Positions 1 to 9,255 are shown, numbered from the stretch's first letter. The stretch: 37,254 nt of DNA from Holophagaceae bacterium (GCA_025357545.1 JANXPB010000003.1:1-37254); one strand, 5' to 3'. Program-made: numbers and translations. The notes: generated by a model not told the origin, from the letters alone.

Positions 1-419
1 ATCATGGCGAAGGTGGTGTAGTTCGTGTAGAAGGGCTCGAAGCAAAGCACCTCGTCGCCGGGCTCCGCCACGATCTGCAACGCGAACAGCAGGGCTTCGC
101 TGCCGCCCACCGTCACTACCAGGTCGCTCTCGTCCAGCTCAATGCCCGCGGCGCGGTAGTAGCCGGCGAGGGCCGTGCGGTATCCGGGCTCGCCTTCGGA
201 GCGGCCGTACGCGACCACTCGGCGGTCGTAATGGTGCAGCGCATCCAGGAAGGGCTGGGGGGTGGGAATGTCCGGCTGGCCGATATTGAGGGCATGCACG
301 TGGATGCCCCGCGCCGAGGCTGCGTCCGCCAGGGGCGCAAGTTTCCGGATGGGGGAATCGGGGAATTCGGCGGCGCGTGTCGACACCTTCATCGCGCGCG
401 TCAGGAGGCTCGGATCCAT
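1..419 (-). CDS. Class I/II PLP-dependent aminotransferase, N-terminal part (runs off the window)
   Basis: The minus strand reads open from an ATG at 419 to the window edge, giving about 139 residues of a fold-type I aminotransferase. The N-terminal block contains ALNIGQPDIPTP, which binds substrate in this family, then VAYGRSEGEPGYR and TVGGSEALLFAL, the usual start of the cofactor-binding large domain. The PLP lysine would lie beyond the edge. The start at 419 is chosen because GAGG sits 5 bases upstream; the next in-frame ATG has no such site. It lies 45 bp downstream of alanine dehydrogenase on the same strand, so the two are probably co-transcribed and act in amino-acid nitrogen metabolism. 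Substrate cannot be told; aspartate or aromatic amino acids are typical. Confidence 0.85.
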   Translation of the reverse strand, partial: MDPSLLTRAMKVSTRAAEFPDSPIRKLAPLADAASARGIHVHALNIGQPDIPTPQPFLDALHHYDRRVVAYGRSEGEPGYRTALAGYYRAAGIELDESDLVVTVGGSEALLFALQIVAEPGDEVLCFEPFYTNYTTFAM

Positions 420-464
420 AGTGCCCTCGGGGAAGTTGGCGCGTGCTTCAACGGGCTTCCTGCC

Positions 465-1577
<1,113 letters not shown>

Positions 1578-1693
1578 CCGAAGCTCCTGAAACGCAAGAG
1601 GTCCATTCTACCTGAGGTCAGGGGAAACCCATCGTGCCGGTCTTCACAACCACCGATAGTAGACTGGAAGATTGACGCCCTTTTGGAGGTTCA

Positions 1694-2839
1694 ATGCTCA
1701 ACTTCGGTCTCGGTCCTGAACTCCAGGCCCTTCGCGAGAAGGCCCATGACTTCGCGGTGAACGTGATCCGCCCCGTGGCGCGCTACTACGACGACACCTG
1801 CGAATGGGCCACACCCGTCTACCAGAAGGCCTGGGACGAGGGCTACCTGCAGGCCCTGGTGCCCAAGGAATTCGGCGGCCCGGGCAAGAACCAGATCGAG
1901 GAGGCCCTGGTCTGCGAGGAGATGGCCTGGGGTTGCGGCGGGCTCTACACCTCCATCATGGCGAACGGCCTGGCCATCACCCCCATCCTCGTCGCGGGCA
2001 ATGACGCGCAAAAGAAAAAATGGCTCGGCATGCTCGCGGAGGCGCCGCTCTTCGCGGCCTTCTCGCTGTCCGAACCCAACGCGGGTTCCGACGCCGGCGG
2101 CATGACCTGCCGGGCGGAATTGAAGGGCGACAAGTACATCATCAATGGCACCAAGTGCTACTGCACCAATGGCGGCTACGCTGACTTCTACACGCTGTTC
2201 GTCTCCACCAATCCCGACAAGGGGGCCCGGGGCACCAGCTGCATCATCGTCCCCCGGAACACGCCGGGCCTGCGGGTGGGCAAGGCCATGGACAAGATGG
2301 GCCAGCGTGCCAGCAACCAGGTGGAGGTCCACTATGAGAACGCCGAGGTGCCCGCCGAAAACCTGCTGGGCAAGGAGGGAATGGGCTTCATCATCGCCAT
2401 GAAGACCCTGGACCAGACCCGCGCGGCGGTGGCCGCCGGAGGCGTGGGCGTCGCCCGCGCCGCCTATGAGATCGCCCTGGACTATGCGAAAACCCGCATC
2501 CAGTTCGGCCAGCCCATCTTCGCCAACCAGGCCATCAGCTTCTTGCTGGCGGACATGGCCAAGAAGATCGAAGCCAGCCGCCTGCTCACCTGGCAGGCCG
2601 CCTGGATGACCGACAACGGCATCAAGAACTCCAAGCAGAGCGCCATCGCCAAGACCTTCGCCACCGACAGCGCCATGGAAATCACCACCGACGCCGTGCA
2701 GATCCTCGGCGGCAATGGCTACTCGAAAGACTACCTCGTGGAAAAGTGCATGCGCGACGCCAAGCTCCTGCAAATTTATGAGGGAACCAACCAGATCCAG
2801 CGGCTTGTGATCGCGAAGGAAATCCAACAGGGAAACTGA
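1694..2839 (+). CDS. Acyl-CoA dehydrogenase (short/medium-chain type)
   Basis: 381 residues, the normal length of the single-domain acyl-CoA dehydrogenase family, which introduces a trans-2 double bond into acyl-CoA using FAD and passes electrons to ETF. Landmarks are FSLSEPNAGSDAGG (flavin/substrate-binding signature), YIINGTKCYCTNGGYAD, the GNGYSKDY motif, and IYEGTNQIQR near the C terminus, where E363 is the catalytic base position as in medium-chain enzymes. GGAGG lies just upstream of the ATG. It stands alone, divergent from ald, and no ETF or thiolase is next to it. Chain-length or branched-chain preference cannot be decided from the sequence. Confidence 0.93.
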   Translation: MLNFGLGPELQALREKAHDFAVNVIRPVARYYDDTCEWATPVYQKAWDEGYLQALVPKEFGGPGKNQIEEALVCEEMAWGCGGLYTSIMANGLAITPILVAGNDAQKKKWLGMLAEAPLFAAFSLSEPNAGSDAGGMTCRAELKGDKYIINGTKCYCTNGGYADFYTLFVSTNPDKGARGTSCIIVPRNTPGLRVGKAMDKMGQRASNQVEVHYENAEVPAENLLGKEGMGFIIAMKTLDQTRAAVAAGGVGVARAAYEIALDYAKTRIQFGQPIFANQAISFLLADMAKKIEASRLLTWQAAWMTDNGIKNSKQSAIAKTFATDSAMEITTDAVQILGGNGYSKDYLVEKCMRDAKLLQIYEGTNQIQRLVIAKEIQQGN

Positions 2840-2877
2840 GAAAAACGGCCGGGACCTCTCACCCTCACGGATCGCCT

Positions 2878-2983
2878 CTGGATAGCGGGTCACTCGGGGC
2901 AGGCCTGGATGGCCTGTCCCGAGCGGGGCCCCCGCTTGGTTGGTTCCAACCACCCGATCGTGAGTAGCTGGTGACACCGAAAG
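2878..2983. repeat. Intergenic palindromic repeat, copy 1 (short-loop form)
   Basis: This unit begins CTGGATAGCGGGTCACTCGG and recurs at 3041. Its core is a hairpin with 13-base arms at 2893-2905 and 2911-2923 (one G-T wobble) and a 5-base loop, followed by a conserved tail with GGGGCCCCCGCTTGGTTGG and ending near ACACCGAAG. No T-run follows, so it is not a standard intrinsic terminator. It resembles REP or small mobile palindromes in design, but I do not recognise the family. Confidence 0.8.
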
Positions 2984-3040
2984 AAATCCAGTGGCGGAAT
3001 TGATCTACAAATCGCCCCCTTTCACTTGCTCCCACCGCCG

Positions 3041-3203
3041 CTGGATAGCGGGTCACTCGGGGCAGGCCTCCCGGGTATCAGACGCGTTGCGTCCTCCCGG
3101 TCGCCTTCGCCTTGCGGACCCGGAAATCCTTGGCCTGTCCCGAGTGGGGCCCCCGCTTGGTTGGTTTAAATCACCAGTCCGTGAGCACTAGGTCACACCG
3201 AAG
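3041..3203. repeat. Intergenic palindromic repeat, copy 2 (loop enlarged by about 60 bp)
   Basis: Same orientation and ends as the copy at 2878. The arms lie at 3056-3068 and 3132-3144, but the loop is 63 bases instead of 5. The extra segment (about 3070-3131) has its own small inverted repeat, GACGC-GTT-GCGTC. The conserved tail (GGGGCCCCCGCTTGGTTGGTT, then ACACCGAAG) follows with scattered substitutions. This implies either an insertion into the hairpin tip or a deletion in copy 1. Confidence 0.8.
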
Positions 3204-3220
3204 GCGATTCCGCAGGGCAA

Positions 3221-3248
3221 CTGAAAAATAGGGCGAACCGTTTATATT
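3221..3248 (+). promoter_or_regulatory. Putative sigma-70 promoter for the cold-shock gene
   Basis: CTGAAA at 3221-3226 and TATATT at 3243-3248, 16 bases apart, match -35 and -10 hexamers moderately well and sit in a locally AT-rich patch. Transcription would begin near 3255 and give a leader of about 180 bases, a length typical of cold-shock mRNAs. Confidence 0.45.
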
Positions 3249-3254
3249 TTCCGA

Positions 3255-3436
3255 ATTCCCCCTCCCTGATACGCTTCCTGCATCAACCCAACTTTTCGGC
3301 ATTGGCCCCAAAGCTGGAAGGGCTCCATCCGGAGTTTTGATAGAACGGTCATCTGTTCCCCGGAATCCGATGCCTGGACGGCATTCCGGCGATCCACCCC
3401 CAGGCGCTGGGGCTTGGGCCCCGAAGAAAGTGTTCT
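3255..3436 (+). promoter_or_regulatory. Long structured 5' leader of the cold-shock mRNA
   Basis: Between the putative start of transcription and the ATG at 3437 there is no gene but several inverted repeats: a CCGGA...TCCGG hairpin around 3359-3388 with an inner ATGCC/GGCAT stem, and CCCCAG-GCG-CTGGGG at 3398-3412, about 25 bases before the start codon. The Shine-Dalgarno is weak (GAAAG). By analogy with cspA leaders this could refold on cooling to expose the start; that is inference. Confidence 0.4.
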
Positions 3437-3640
3437 ATGGCTGAAGGCATCGTGAAGTGGTTCAACGCCGAAAAGGGTTTCGGCTTCATCACCCCCGACG
3501 GAGGCGGCACGGACCTCTTCGTCCACCACACGGCCATCCAGACCCAAGGGTTCCGCACCCTGGATGAAAAGCAGCGGGTGAGCTTCGATGTGGTCGATGG
3601 GCCCAAGGGCCCCCAGGCCTCCAACGTCACCAAGGTCTAA
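3437..3640 (+). CDS. Cold-shock domain protein (CspA family)
   Basis: 67 residues, a complete single cold-shock (OB-fold) domain that binds single-stranded RNA/DNA and acts as an RNA chaperone. RNP1 is visible as KGFGFI (residues 13-18) and RNP2 as LFVHH (27-31), with the usual [18 protein letters not shown] opening. The long leader suggests post-transcriptional control. It is a free-standing gene, with a possible terminator right after the stop codon. Confidence 0.96.
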   Translation: MAEGIVKWFNAEKGFGFITPDGGGTDLFVHHTAIQTQGFRTLDEKQRVSFDVVDGPKGPQASNVTKV

Positions 3641-3666
3641 TCCGGAAGTCCCTGAGCGGAAGCCCC

Positions 3667-3688
3667 GACCCTGCCGGGTTTTTTTCGT
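3667..3688 (+). terminator. Possible intrinsic terminator after the cold-shock gene
   Basis: A short GC stem (CCCG...CGGG, loop ACCCTGC) runs straight into seven T residues. The stem is only 4-5 pairs, so this is a modest terminator call. Position just after the stop codon supports it. Confidence 0.5.
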
Positions 3689-3705
3689 GGCGGCATACTG
3701 GAGGC

Positions 3706-5367
3706 ATGAGGAATGACGCCTTCATGTTGCTCGCAGCCCTTGTGGCCCTGATTCTGCTCCTGGCCCTGGTCGGCGAGAGCGCGGGCCTGGAAATGACGGC
3801 CTTGGTATTGGCCACGGGTCTGCTGGTCGGGAAATGGATTCAATCCCGTTGGTACTTTCCCGGGGTTTTGCGCCAGGCGGAAGTCCTTTGGGATGAAGGC
3901 GCGGCGCCTTCGGCAGTGGCGGCCCGCCTCGCCGGCGCTCGGCAGGCTCATGGGGAACTGGGCTACCGCGTCCACCTGCTGCTGGCGCGGGCGCACCTGG
4001 CCCAAGGCTTCCGCAACCAGGCCTGGGCGGACCTCCTGAATGCCCAGTTGGCGCGCCTTCCGGTGGTCAAGCGCGGCCTCGTGGTGCCGTGTTTCCGCGC
4101 CTTGCCGGAGAGCCCCGGGCCCTGGCGCATCCGGTACGCCGAGTGGATGGTGGGCTTCGCCCCCCGGCTGCCCCATCTCCGCCATCGCTTGGGCATCCTC
4201 TATATGAAGCGCAATGGAGAAGGCGATGGGGGACGGGCCTGGGAGCAGTTCAAGCGCGCCGTCCCGCTGGCCGCCGAAGACCCGCTCATCCTTGAAGACC
4301 TGATGCTCGCGGCCCTGAGCCGTGGGGAGCTGCCTATAGCTGAGCAGGCCCTGGCGCTGCTCATGAGCCACCACAACGACCCGCGCCTGCCCTGGGACCG
4401 CTCGGCCCCCTCCGCCCACCTGCTCCAGCAGGGCCGCTCGGCCGATGCCCTCGCGCTGTTCCGCAGCCTGCCCACGGCCTTCCGGTCGGAACCCTGGCAT
4501 TGGGCCGGGGAGGCGCGCGCCCTTCGGCGGTTGGGGGACGGTGATGGCGCATGGACCGCCCTGGAGGATGGGCTTACCCAGTTCCCGGAATCCTTCCGGC
4601 TCTGGCTGGAGCGCTATCAAATGGCCATGGATCGGCTGGTCTACGCGGAAGCCCGCCATTGCATCGAAAAGGCCGAAGCAGTGCTGCCCTTGCAAGAATC
4701 CCCGGAACTCCGATGGGAGTGGCAAGTGCGCCGGGCGGAGTTCGCGTATTGGATCGACGATGACCCGAGGGGAGCCTGGAACTTGCTCCGCACCGTTCCC
4801 GTGGAGCGCCGCGGCCAGCTGCACCCCCCCTTGGATCTCGAGCTGCAAGTGGCCCTCGGCGATTTTGAAAACGCCCTGGCGCGGTGCAAGGACCTGCTCG
4901 GCGAACATCCCGGCGATCCAACCCTGCTGCTGATGCAAGGGGACTGCCTAGCGGGCCTGGAAGCCTGGGAGGCCCTACTGCCCTTCCTGGACGGCCTAAG
5001 CGAAGAGCCCCGCCAGCGCGCGGAATTCTGGCACCTGCATGGCCTCGCCCTGGCCCGCGCGGGAGATGCCTTGGGCTCCCGCATGGACCTGGAACGGGCC
5101 GCGTTGATGGGGCCGAACGATTTGCGCATGGTGCTGGACGCGGGTCATGCGTGTGCGGACCTCAGTGAATGGGAGCGGTCCGAAAACCACTGGCGGCAGG
5201 CCCTGCATTTGGACGAGTCCTGCGAAGAGGCTTTGGTCCAGCTATCCGAGAGCCGCACGGCCTTGCACGATCCCGAAGGGGCCCGCCGCTTCCTGAGGGA
5301 ATGCCTGGTCCACCATCCAGAGAGCCAGGAGGCCCAGGAGCGACTGTCCGAATTGGAATCAAATTAG
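3706..5367 (+). CDS. Membrane-anchored TPR-repeat protein
   Basis: 553 residues. Two hydrophobic segments at about 7-23 and 30-46 anchor the N terminus. The rest is helical with repeated A/L/W/E patterns typical of degenerate tetratricopeptide repeats (for example around 330-550: LGDFENALARCKDLL, LALARAGDALGSRMDLERAA, and the final HHPESQEAQERLSEL). Such proteins serve as scaffolds in envelope assembly; the partner is unknown. The start is uncertain: GGAGG ends only one base before the ATG at 3706, too close for normal use. An in-frame ATG at 3724 follows GAGGA by 11 bases. A CATACT hexamer 6 bases before 3706 would also fit a leaderless start. It sits between the cold-shock gene and a porin without obvious linkage. 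Confidence 0.8.
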   Translation: MRNDAFMLLAALVALILLLALVGESAGLEMTALVLATGLLVGKWIQSRWYFPGVLRQAEVLWDEGAAPSAVAARLAGARQAHGELGYRVHLLLARAHLAQGFRNQAWADLLNAQLARLPVVKRGLVVPCFRALPESPGPWRIRYAEWMVGFAPRLPHLRHRLGILYMKRNGEGDGGRAWEQFKRAVPLAAEDPLILEDLMLAALSRGELPIAEQALALLMSHHNDPRLPWDRSAPSAHLLQQGRSADALALFRSLPTAFRSEPWHWAGEARALRRLGDGDGAWTALEDGLTQFPESFRLWLERYQMAMDRLVYAEARHCIEKAEAVLPLQESPELRWEWQVRRAEFAYWIDDDPRGAWNLLRTVPVERRGQLHPPLDLELQVALGDFENALARCKDLLGEHPGDPTLLLMQGDCLAGLEAWEALLPFLDGLSEEPRQRAEFWHLHGLALARAGDALGSRMDLERAALMGPNDLRMVLDAGHACADLSEWERSENHWRQALHLDESCEEALVQLSESRTALHDPEGARRFLRECLVHHPESQEAQERLSELESN

Positions 5368-5470
5368 GGCCCAGCCCTCGATCCATAAAATCAAACGCCC
5401 TTCACAGAGGTGTTACAGCAGGACGGGAACCTCTTCTTCGAGACCGAACCGATCGGTGAACGGAGACACC

Positions 5471-6712
5471 ATGAAGCGAACGACCCTCTTAGGCCTCGGC
5501 ACCCTGCTGCTCGCGGCTGGAGCCACCCCGGCCATGGCCCAGGCGCCCAAGATCAGCGGCCTCGTGCAGGTGTGGTACTCGCAGATGCTCGACAGCAACC
5601 TGCGGTTGAACACCCCCTACGCCGCGAAGTATTTCAACCTCCGTGGCGAGTTCACCGAGAACACCTTCGCAATCCGCCGCTCGGAAATCAAGCTCTCGGG
5701 CACCATCACGGACGACGTGGACTACGAAGTGATGCTGGATCCCTCCATCAACACCTCGGCCACCAATCCCTCCATCCTCCAGGACGCAGCCATCATCTAC
5801 AAGATCGGCGGCGGCTTCGAGGCGAAGCTGGGCCAGTTCAAGAATCTGCAGACCTACGAAGGGTTGACCTCCTCCGGTGAGATCTTCTTCGCCGAGCGCG
5901 CCCAACTCGCCCGCCAATTTGGCGACAAGCGGGACCGCGGCGCGGCGCTGAGCTTCGCCTTCGGCGAACCCAAGGAATTCGGTGGCAAGGCAACGGTGGC
6001 CTTCTTCAACGGCCTGAACGACTCCCTTTCCGGCAAGGGCAACGACACCAACGGCCAGAAGGATTTCGTCGCGCGCCTGGACCTGAACATCGGCAAAACC
6101 ATGAAGTTCGGCGTCTACACGCTGCAGGGTTCCACCGACCAGGCCGACAAGGGCGGGCTGCTGGCCAAGACCTTCGTCGGGGCGGCCGCGGCGCTGCCCG
6201 CCGCCGCCCAGATCCTCGACAACAAGGACAAGACCACCAACATGGGCGCCTTCTATGTCTACCAGGACGATACATGGCTGCTGTCCGCCGAAGCCATGAC
6301 CGGCCTCCTTGGCCGCCGCTTCGCGTCGGTGGGCACCGCCGGGGCCGCCGCGCGCCAGCACCTGGACCAGAAATACCTGGGCTACTGGGTGACGGGCGGC
6401 TACACCGTCGGCCACCACACCTTCCTGGTGCGCTACGACACCGCCAACTACAACTCGGGCAATGACTGGTACACCGCCTTCAACCCCTACAAGGAAAGCG
6501 CGCCGGGAGTTTCCCTGGGCACCGACTATTCGCCGAAGTATACGGAGATCAGCGCCGGCTACCTCTACGCCTTCAAGCCTGAAAAACTCAAGGCCGCCAA
6601 CATCAAGATCAACTACATCAACCGCTCGAAGAACTACCTCCAGCCCCGCGCGGGGCAGACGGGCGAGCAGGGCGGTGACACGCTGCTGGTCGCCTTCCAG
6701 GTGGCGTTCTGA
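5471..6712 (+). CDS. Outer-membrane porin, OprO/OprP (phosphate-selective porin) type
   Basis: 413 residues. A classic signal peptide (MKRTTLLGLGTLLLAAG, cleavage after AMA near residue 23) precedes a beta-barrel sequence with alternating polar and hydrophobic strands and a terminal phenylalanine (VAFQVAF), the outer-membrane insertion signal. Features of the OprO/P family include the N-terminal KISGLVQVWYSQ strand, FAIRRSEIKLSGTI, and the AKLGQFKN...ERAQLARQFGDKRDRG region. The ATG at 5471 has GGAG 5 bases upstream; an in-frame GTG 15 bases earlier would add residues before the signal peptide and is unlikely. Family members form trimeric channels for anions such as phosphate, but specificity cannot be read here. 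A strong terminator follows, so it is a single-gene unit or the end of one. Confidence 0.88.
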   Translation: MKRTTLLGLGTLLLAAGATPAMAQAPKISGLVQVWYSQMLDSNLRLNTPYAAKYFNLRGEFTENTFAIRRSEIKLSGTITDDVDYEVMLDPSINTSATNPSILQDAAIIYKIGGGFEAKLGQFKNLQTYEGLTSSGEIFFAERAQLARQFGDKRDRGAALSFAFGEPKEFGGKATVAFFNGLNDSLSGKGNDTNGQKDFVARLDLNIGKTMKFGVYTLQGSTDQADKGGLLAKTFVGAAAALPAAAQILDNKDKTTNMGAFYVYQDDTWLLSAEAMTGLLGRRFASVGTAGAAARQHLDQKYLGYWVTGGYTVGHHTFLVRYDTANYNSGNDWYTAFNPYKESAPGVSLGTDYSPKYTEISAGYLYAFKPEKLKAANIKINYINRSKNYLQPRAGQTGEQGGDTLLVAFQVAF

Positions 6713-6751
6713 CCGCTGGTTGAAGCCCATCTGGCAAACTGGATGCAGCCA

Positions 6752-6780
6752 GGGCGGCCCTTCGGGGCCGCCCTTTTCTT
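6752..6780 (+). terminator. Strong intrinsic terminator after the porin gene
   Basis: Perfect 9-bp stem GGGCGGCCC/GGGCCGCCC closed by a TTCG tetraloop (6752-6773), followed by TTTTCTT. It separates the porin from the purS-purQ unit. Confidence 0.95.
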
Positions 6781-6832
6781 GGGACTGAACCACGGGGCTG
6801 TTCCCGGATAAAATACAGGTTTGGGAGCCGGA

Positions 6833-7069
6833 ATGAAAGTGCGCGTGCTGGTGTCGCTGAAAACCGGGATCCTGGATCCCCAGGGCAAGGCCGTGGAACA
6901 GGGTCTCCATGGTTTCGGGTTCGAAGTGGAGCACCTGCGCATCGGCCGCCTCATCGAAATGGACGTGCCCACCCAGAATCCTGATGAAGCCCGCGGCCGC
7001 GCCCAGGCCATGTGCGACAAATTGCTGGTGAACCCGGTCATGGAAAAAGCCACCATCGAGGTGCTCTGA
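6833..7069 (+). CDS. purS: Phosphoribosylformylglycinamidine synthase, PurS subunit
   Basis: 78 residues, the normal size of PurS. It bridges PurQ (glutaminase) and the small form of PurL in the three-protein FGAM synthetase of purine synthesis. The sequence shows the family opening MKVRVLVSLKTGILDPQGKA, then GFEVEHLRIGRLIEM and a C-terminal KLLVNPVMEKATIEVL strand. The ATG at 6833 has GGGAG 5 bases upstream; an earlier in-frame TTG has no support. Its TGA overlaps the purQ ATG by one base (TGATG), so the two are translationally coupled. The catalytic partner purL is not here but about 8 kb away on the minus strand. Confidence 0.95.
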   Translation: MKVRVLVSLKTGILDPQGKAVEQGLHGFGFEVEHLRIGRLIEMDVPTQNPDEARGRAQAMCDKLLVNPVMEKATIEVL

Positions 7070-7779
7070 TGCGGGTCGCCATTCCCGTCTTCCCGGGCTC
7101 CAACTGCGACCATGACGCCCTGCATGCCTGCGGCACGGTGATGGGCTGGGAGGCCATCCCCGTCTGGCACCAGGAGCCCCGCCTGCCAGAGGGCACAGAC
7201 CTGGTGTTCATCCCGGGCGGCTTCAGCTACGGCGACTACTTGCGCTGCGGGGCCATCGCGGCCCTCGCGCCCATCATGGCGGACATCAAGCGCCATGCGG
7301 ACAACGGCGGCTTGGTGCTGGGCCTCTGCAACGGGTTCCAGATCCTGTGCGAGGCCCAGTTGCTGCCCGGCGCCCTGCTACGCAACGAAAGCCTGCGCTT
7401 CATCCATAAAAGGGTTCATCTAAGGGTGGAGCGGGCCGACTTGGCTTTCACCGCCGCCATGCAGCCCGGGCAGGTCATCGGGATCCCCATCGCCCACGCC
7501 GAAGGCAACTTCACCCTGGACCCTGCGGAACTCGTGGACCTGGAGGCCCGGGGCGGCGTGGCCTTCCGCTACTGCGACGCCTCCGGCAACATTGGCGTCA
7601 AGGAAACCCCCAATGGGGCGGTGAACGGCATCGCAGGAATTGTGAACGTGCGAGGGAATGTGCTGGGCATGATGCCTCACCCCGAAAGGGCGGTAGAACC
7701 AGAAATGGGTTCCGTGGACGGGATGGGCATCTTCAAGAGTTTGGCCCAGGCCTATTCGAAAGCCTTGGCGAAGGCATGA
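7069..7779 (+). CDS. purQ: Phosphoribosylformylglycinamidine synthase, PurQ glutaminase subunit
   Basis: 236 residues. Class I glutamine amidotransferase that supplies ammonia to PurL for conversion of FGAR to FGAM. The nucleophile elbow GLCNGFQ places the catalytic cysteine at C87; PHPERA near the C terminus carries the His and Glu of the triad; FIPGGFSYGDYLRCG is the family oxyanion-hole region. The start is the ATG overlapping the purS stop; an upstream extension in the same frame lies within purS and is not needed. Free-standing PurQ of this size goes with PurS and small PurL, as in Bacillus, rather than with the single long PurL of enterobacteria. Confidence 0.96.
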   Translation: MRVAIPVFPGSNCDHDALHACGTVMGWEAIPVWHQEPRLPEGTDLVFIPGGFSYGDYLRCGAIAALAPIMADIKRHADNGGLVLGLCNGFQILCEAQLLPGALLRNESLRFIHKRVHLRVERADLAFTAAMQPGQVIGIPIAHAEGNFTLDPAELVDLEARGGVAFRYCDASGNIGVKETPNGAVNGIAGIVNVRGNVLGMMPHPERAVEPEMGSVDGMGIFKSLAQAYSKALAKA

Positions 7780-7873
7780 AAACCCGTCTCTTGGGCAGTA
7801 AAAAAAACCAATTGACCCCGGCGAATTCTGCCATCCTGCCAAGGATCATTCAACTTCCTTAGCGGTTTTTGCC

Positions 7874-8743
7874 ATGGACACCTTCCCCCCTGATCCCAAC
7901 GACTGCCAGGTCTACACGAGCGGCTCCTTGCGCTTGATCGTATTGAAGCGCGATCCCATTCCCGCCAAGGCCGCGCCCAGCAAGGAAGCCTGGACGTTGA
8001 TCCTGCCCACCTCCGCCGTGCGGGTCTGCACCGGCGATGGGGATCGGGAGGAAGGCATCATCCGGCGCGGGGACTTGGCGCTGCTGCTGCCGGGCTTCGG
8101 GCATACGCTGAAACGCCACCTGCCCCAGCAGAGCTTCGGTTACACCGCGCTGGAACTGGAAGGCCCCTTTCCCGAGCCCCTGCTCTCCACCTTGCAAAGC
8201 CCGCCGAAGAAATGGCAGGAGCATACCTTCGCCGTGCTGCGTAGCCAGAGCTTGAAACAGCTCTTTCATATTTTCATGAGCGAGTTGATGAACCCCGACG
8301 GCGTGCAGCTAATGACCCGGGAGCTGTTCCAGATCCTGCTGGGAGCCGAGCTGGGCCGCCTGTCCGAGAAGGAGGACCGCAGCCGCTTCCCCTACCGTCT
8401 GAACCGCTCCACCCTCCAGGTCGTGCTGGACCACATGGAAGCCCACATCGGCCAGCAGAACAGCGTGCCGGAGCTGGCCTCCATGGCGAAATGCACACCG
8501 GACCACTTCATCCGCCTCTTCCGGGAGGCTACGGGCACCACACCCCATCAATACCTCATCGAACGCCGCCTGCAGCGCGCCGTGACCCTGCTGGCCAATG
8601 GCGAACGGCCCTCGGACGTGGCCAAGATTCTCGGCTTCTATGATGCCTCCGCCTTCACCCGCGCCTTCAAGCGCCGCTTCGAAGTGCCCCCCTCCGAATA
8701 CGCCCAGGAAGCCTACGATCGACAGTTCCCGAAGAAGGATTAG
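7874..8743 (+). CDS. AraC-family transcriptional regulator
   Basis: 289 residues. The C-terminal third (about 183-280) is a double helix-turn-helix of the AraC/XylS class: SVPELASMAKCTPDHFIRLF, then GTTPHQYLIERRLQRA and PSDVAKILGFYDASAFTRAF, with the conserved arginines and glycine. The N-terminal 150 residues have beta-rich, cupin-like character (RRGDLALLLPGFGHTLKR), the usual ligand or dimer domain, but do not name a ligand. No good Shine-Dalgarno precedes the ATG at 7874. It lies 94 bp after purQ and is probably separate from it. The target genes are unknown; neighbouring genes downstream are on the opposite strand. Confidence 0.9.
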   Translation: MDTFPPDPNDCQVYTSGSLRLIVLKRDPIPAKAAPSKEAWTLILPTSAVRVCTGDGDREEGIIRRGDLALLLPGFGHTLKRHLPQQSFGYTALELEGPFPEPLLSTLQSPPKKWQEHTFAVLRSQSLKQLFHIFMSELMNPDGVQLMTRELFQILLGAELGRLSEKEDRSRFPYRLNRSTLQVVLDHMEAHIGQQNSVPELASMAKCTPDHFIRLFREATGTTPHQYLIERRLQRAVTLLANGERPSDVAKILGFYDASAFTRAFKRRFEVPPSEYAQEAYDRQFPKKD

Positions 8744-8864
8744 CGTCCATTAAGAGGTCGCCCGCGCTTTCGGGTGCCTAGTTAACGACCGCTTAAGCCG
8801 GAGTAAGGACAGCCTGAGCCGGGCGGTGGGCGAATTCTGAGGCGCCCAGAGACCACCACCCATT

Positions 8865-8887
8865 AAAAACGGCGCCCGAAGGCGCCG
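8865..8887 (-). terminator. Intrinsic terminator for the minus-strand secreted operon
   Basis: On the minus strand, CGGCGCC-TTCG-GGCGCCG forms a 7-bp stem with a TTCG loop and is followed by TTTTTA. It lies 33 bp beyond the stop codon of the gene at 8920 and ends the five-gene minus-strand run. Confidence 0.9.
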
Positions 8888-8919
8888 CTCAACTAGGCCC
8901 ATCGCCTCTAGCCAGCAGC

Positions 8920-9201
8920 CTAGAACGGCTTGCATACCTTGCAGGCCTTGTAGCCGGCCTTCTGGGCGTCGGCGGCGTTGGCGAACGCCATCTTGTTCGC
9001 ATCCTTCATCTTCGCAGCCATTTTGCAGTCCACCTTGTGGCAGACCTTGGAGCCCTTGTTGCCAACCAACCCGGTGGCAACAGGAGCAGCCGCAGCCGGT
9101 GCGGGTTTGGCCGCAGGCGCCGCCGCTTTGGCGGAGGCCGGCTTGGTGCCCTGGGCGAAGATGGGCGCGACCATCAGGACCGCAAGCATCAGTATTTTCA
9201 T
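8920..9201 (-). CDS. Small secreted protein with Ada-like HxxxC...CxxC metal-binding domain
   Basis: 93 residues. A signal peptide (MKILMLAVLMVAPIFAQ) is followed by an Ala/Lys/Pro linker to about residue 43 and a compact domain ending at the C terminus. The domain reads VGNKGSKVCHKVDCKMA...MAFANAADAQKAGYKACKVCKPF. H55, C59, C87 and C90 form an HxxxC...CxxC set laid out like the zinc-binding N-terminal module of Ada, with C54 next to the histidine. GAGGAG lies 5 bases before the ATG. It is last in a minus-strand run. A paralogue with the same ligand spacing sits at the other end of that run (12885-13148). Function is unknown; envelope metal or redox sensing would be guesswork. Confidence 0.8.
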   Translation of the reverse strand: MKILMLAVLMVAPIFAQGTKPASAKAAAPAAKPAPAAAAPVATGLVGNKGSKVCHKVDCKMAAKMKDANKMAFANAADAQKAGYKACKVCKPF

Positions 9202-9255
9202 GGAATCTCCTCTGACGAAATGTGGTTCGAGCTTGAACTCCGGGAGGCAGGTCCG

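Larger units (their letters stand above)
2840..3436. other. 597-bp non-coding stretch upstream of the cold-shock gene
   Basis: No reading frame here looks like a gene. The stretch holds two copies of a palindromic repeat (2878-2983 and 3041-3203), a promoter-like pair at 3221-3248, and about 180 bases of structured leader before the cold-shock start codon. No clear terminator follows the acyl-CoA dehydrogenase stop at 2839, unless the hairpin in the first repeat copy serves as one; it has no T-tract. Confidence 0.7.

Noticed and set aside
1691-2977. Long minus-strand open frame opposite the acyl-CoA dehydrogenase
   Set aside because: Low-complexity composition and full overlap with a gene that has all family motifs; typical antisense shadow of GC-rich coding DNA.
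8920-9201. Possible c-type cytochrome because of Cys-His next to each other
   Set aside because: There is no CxxCH haem motif; the layout HxxxC...CxxC fits a metal-binding module instead.
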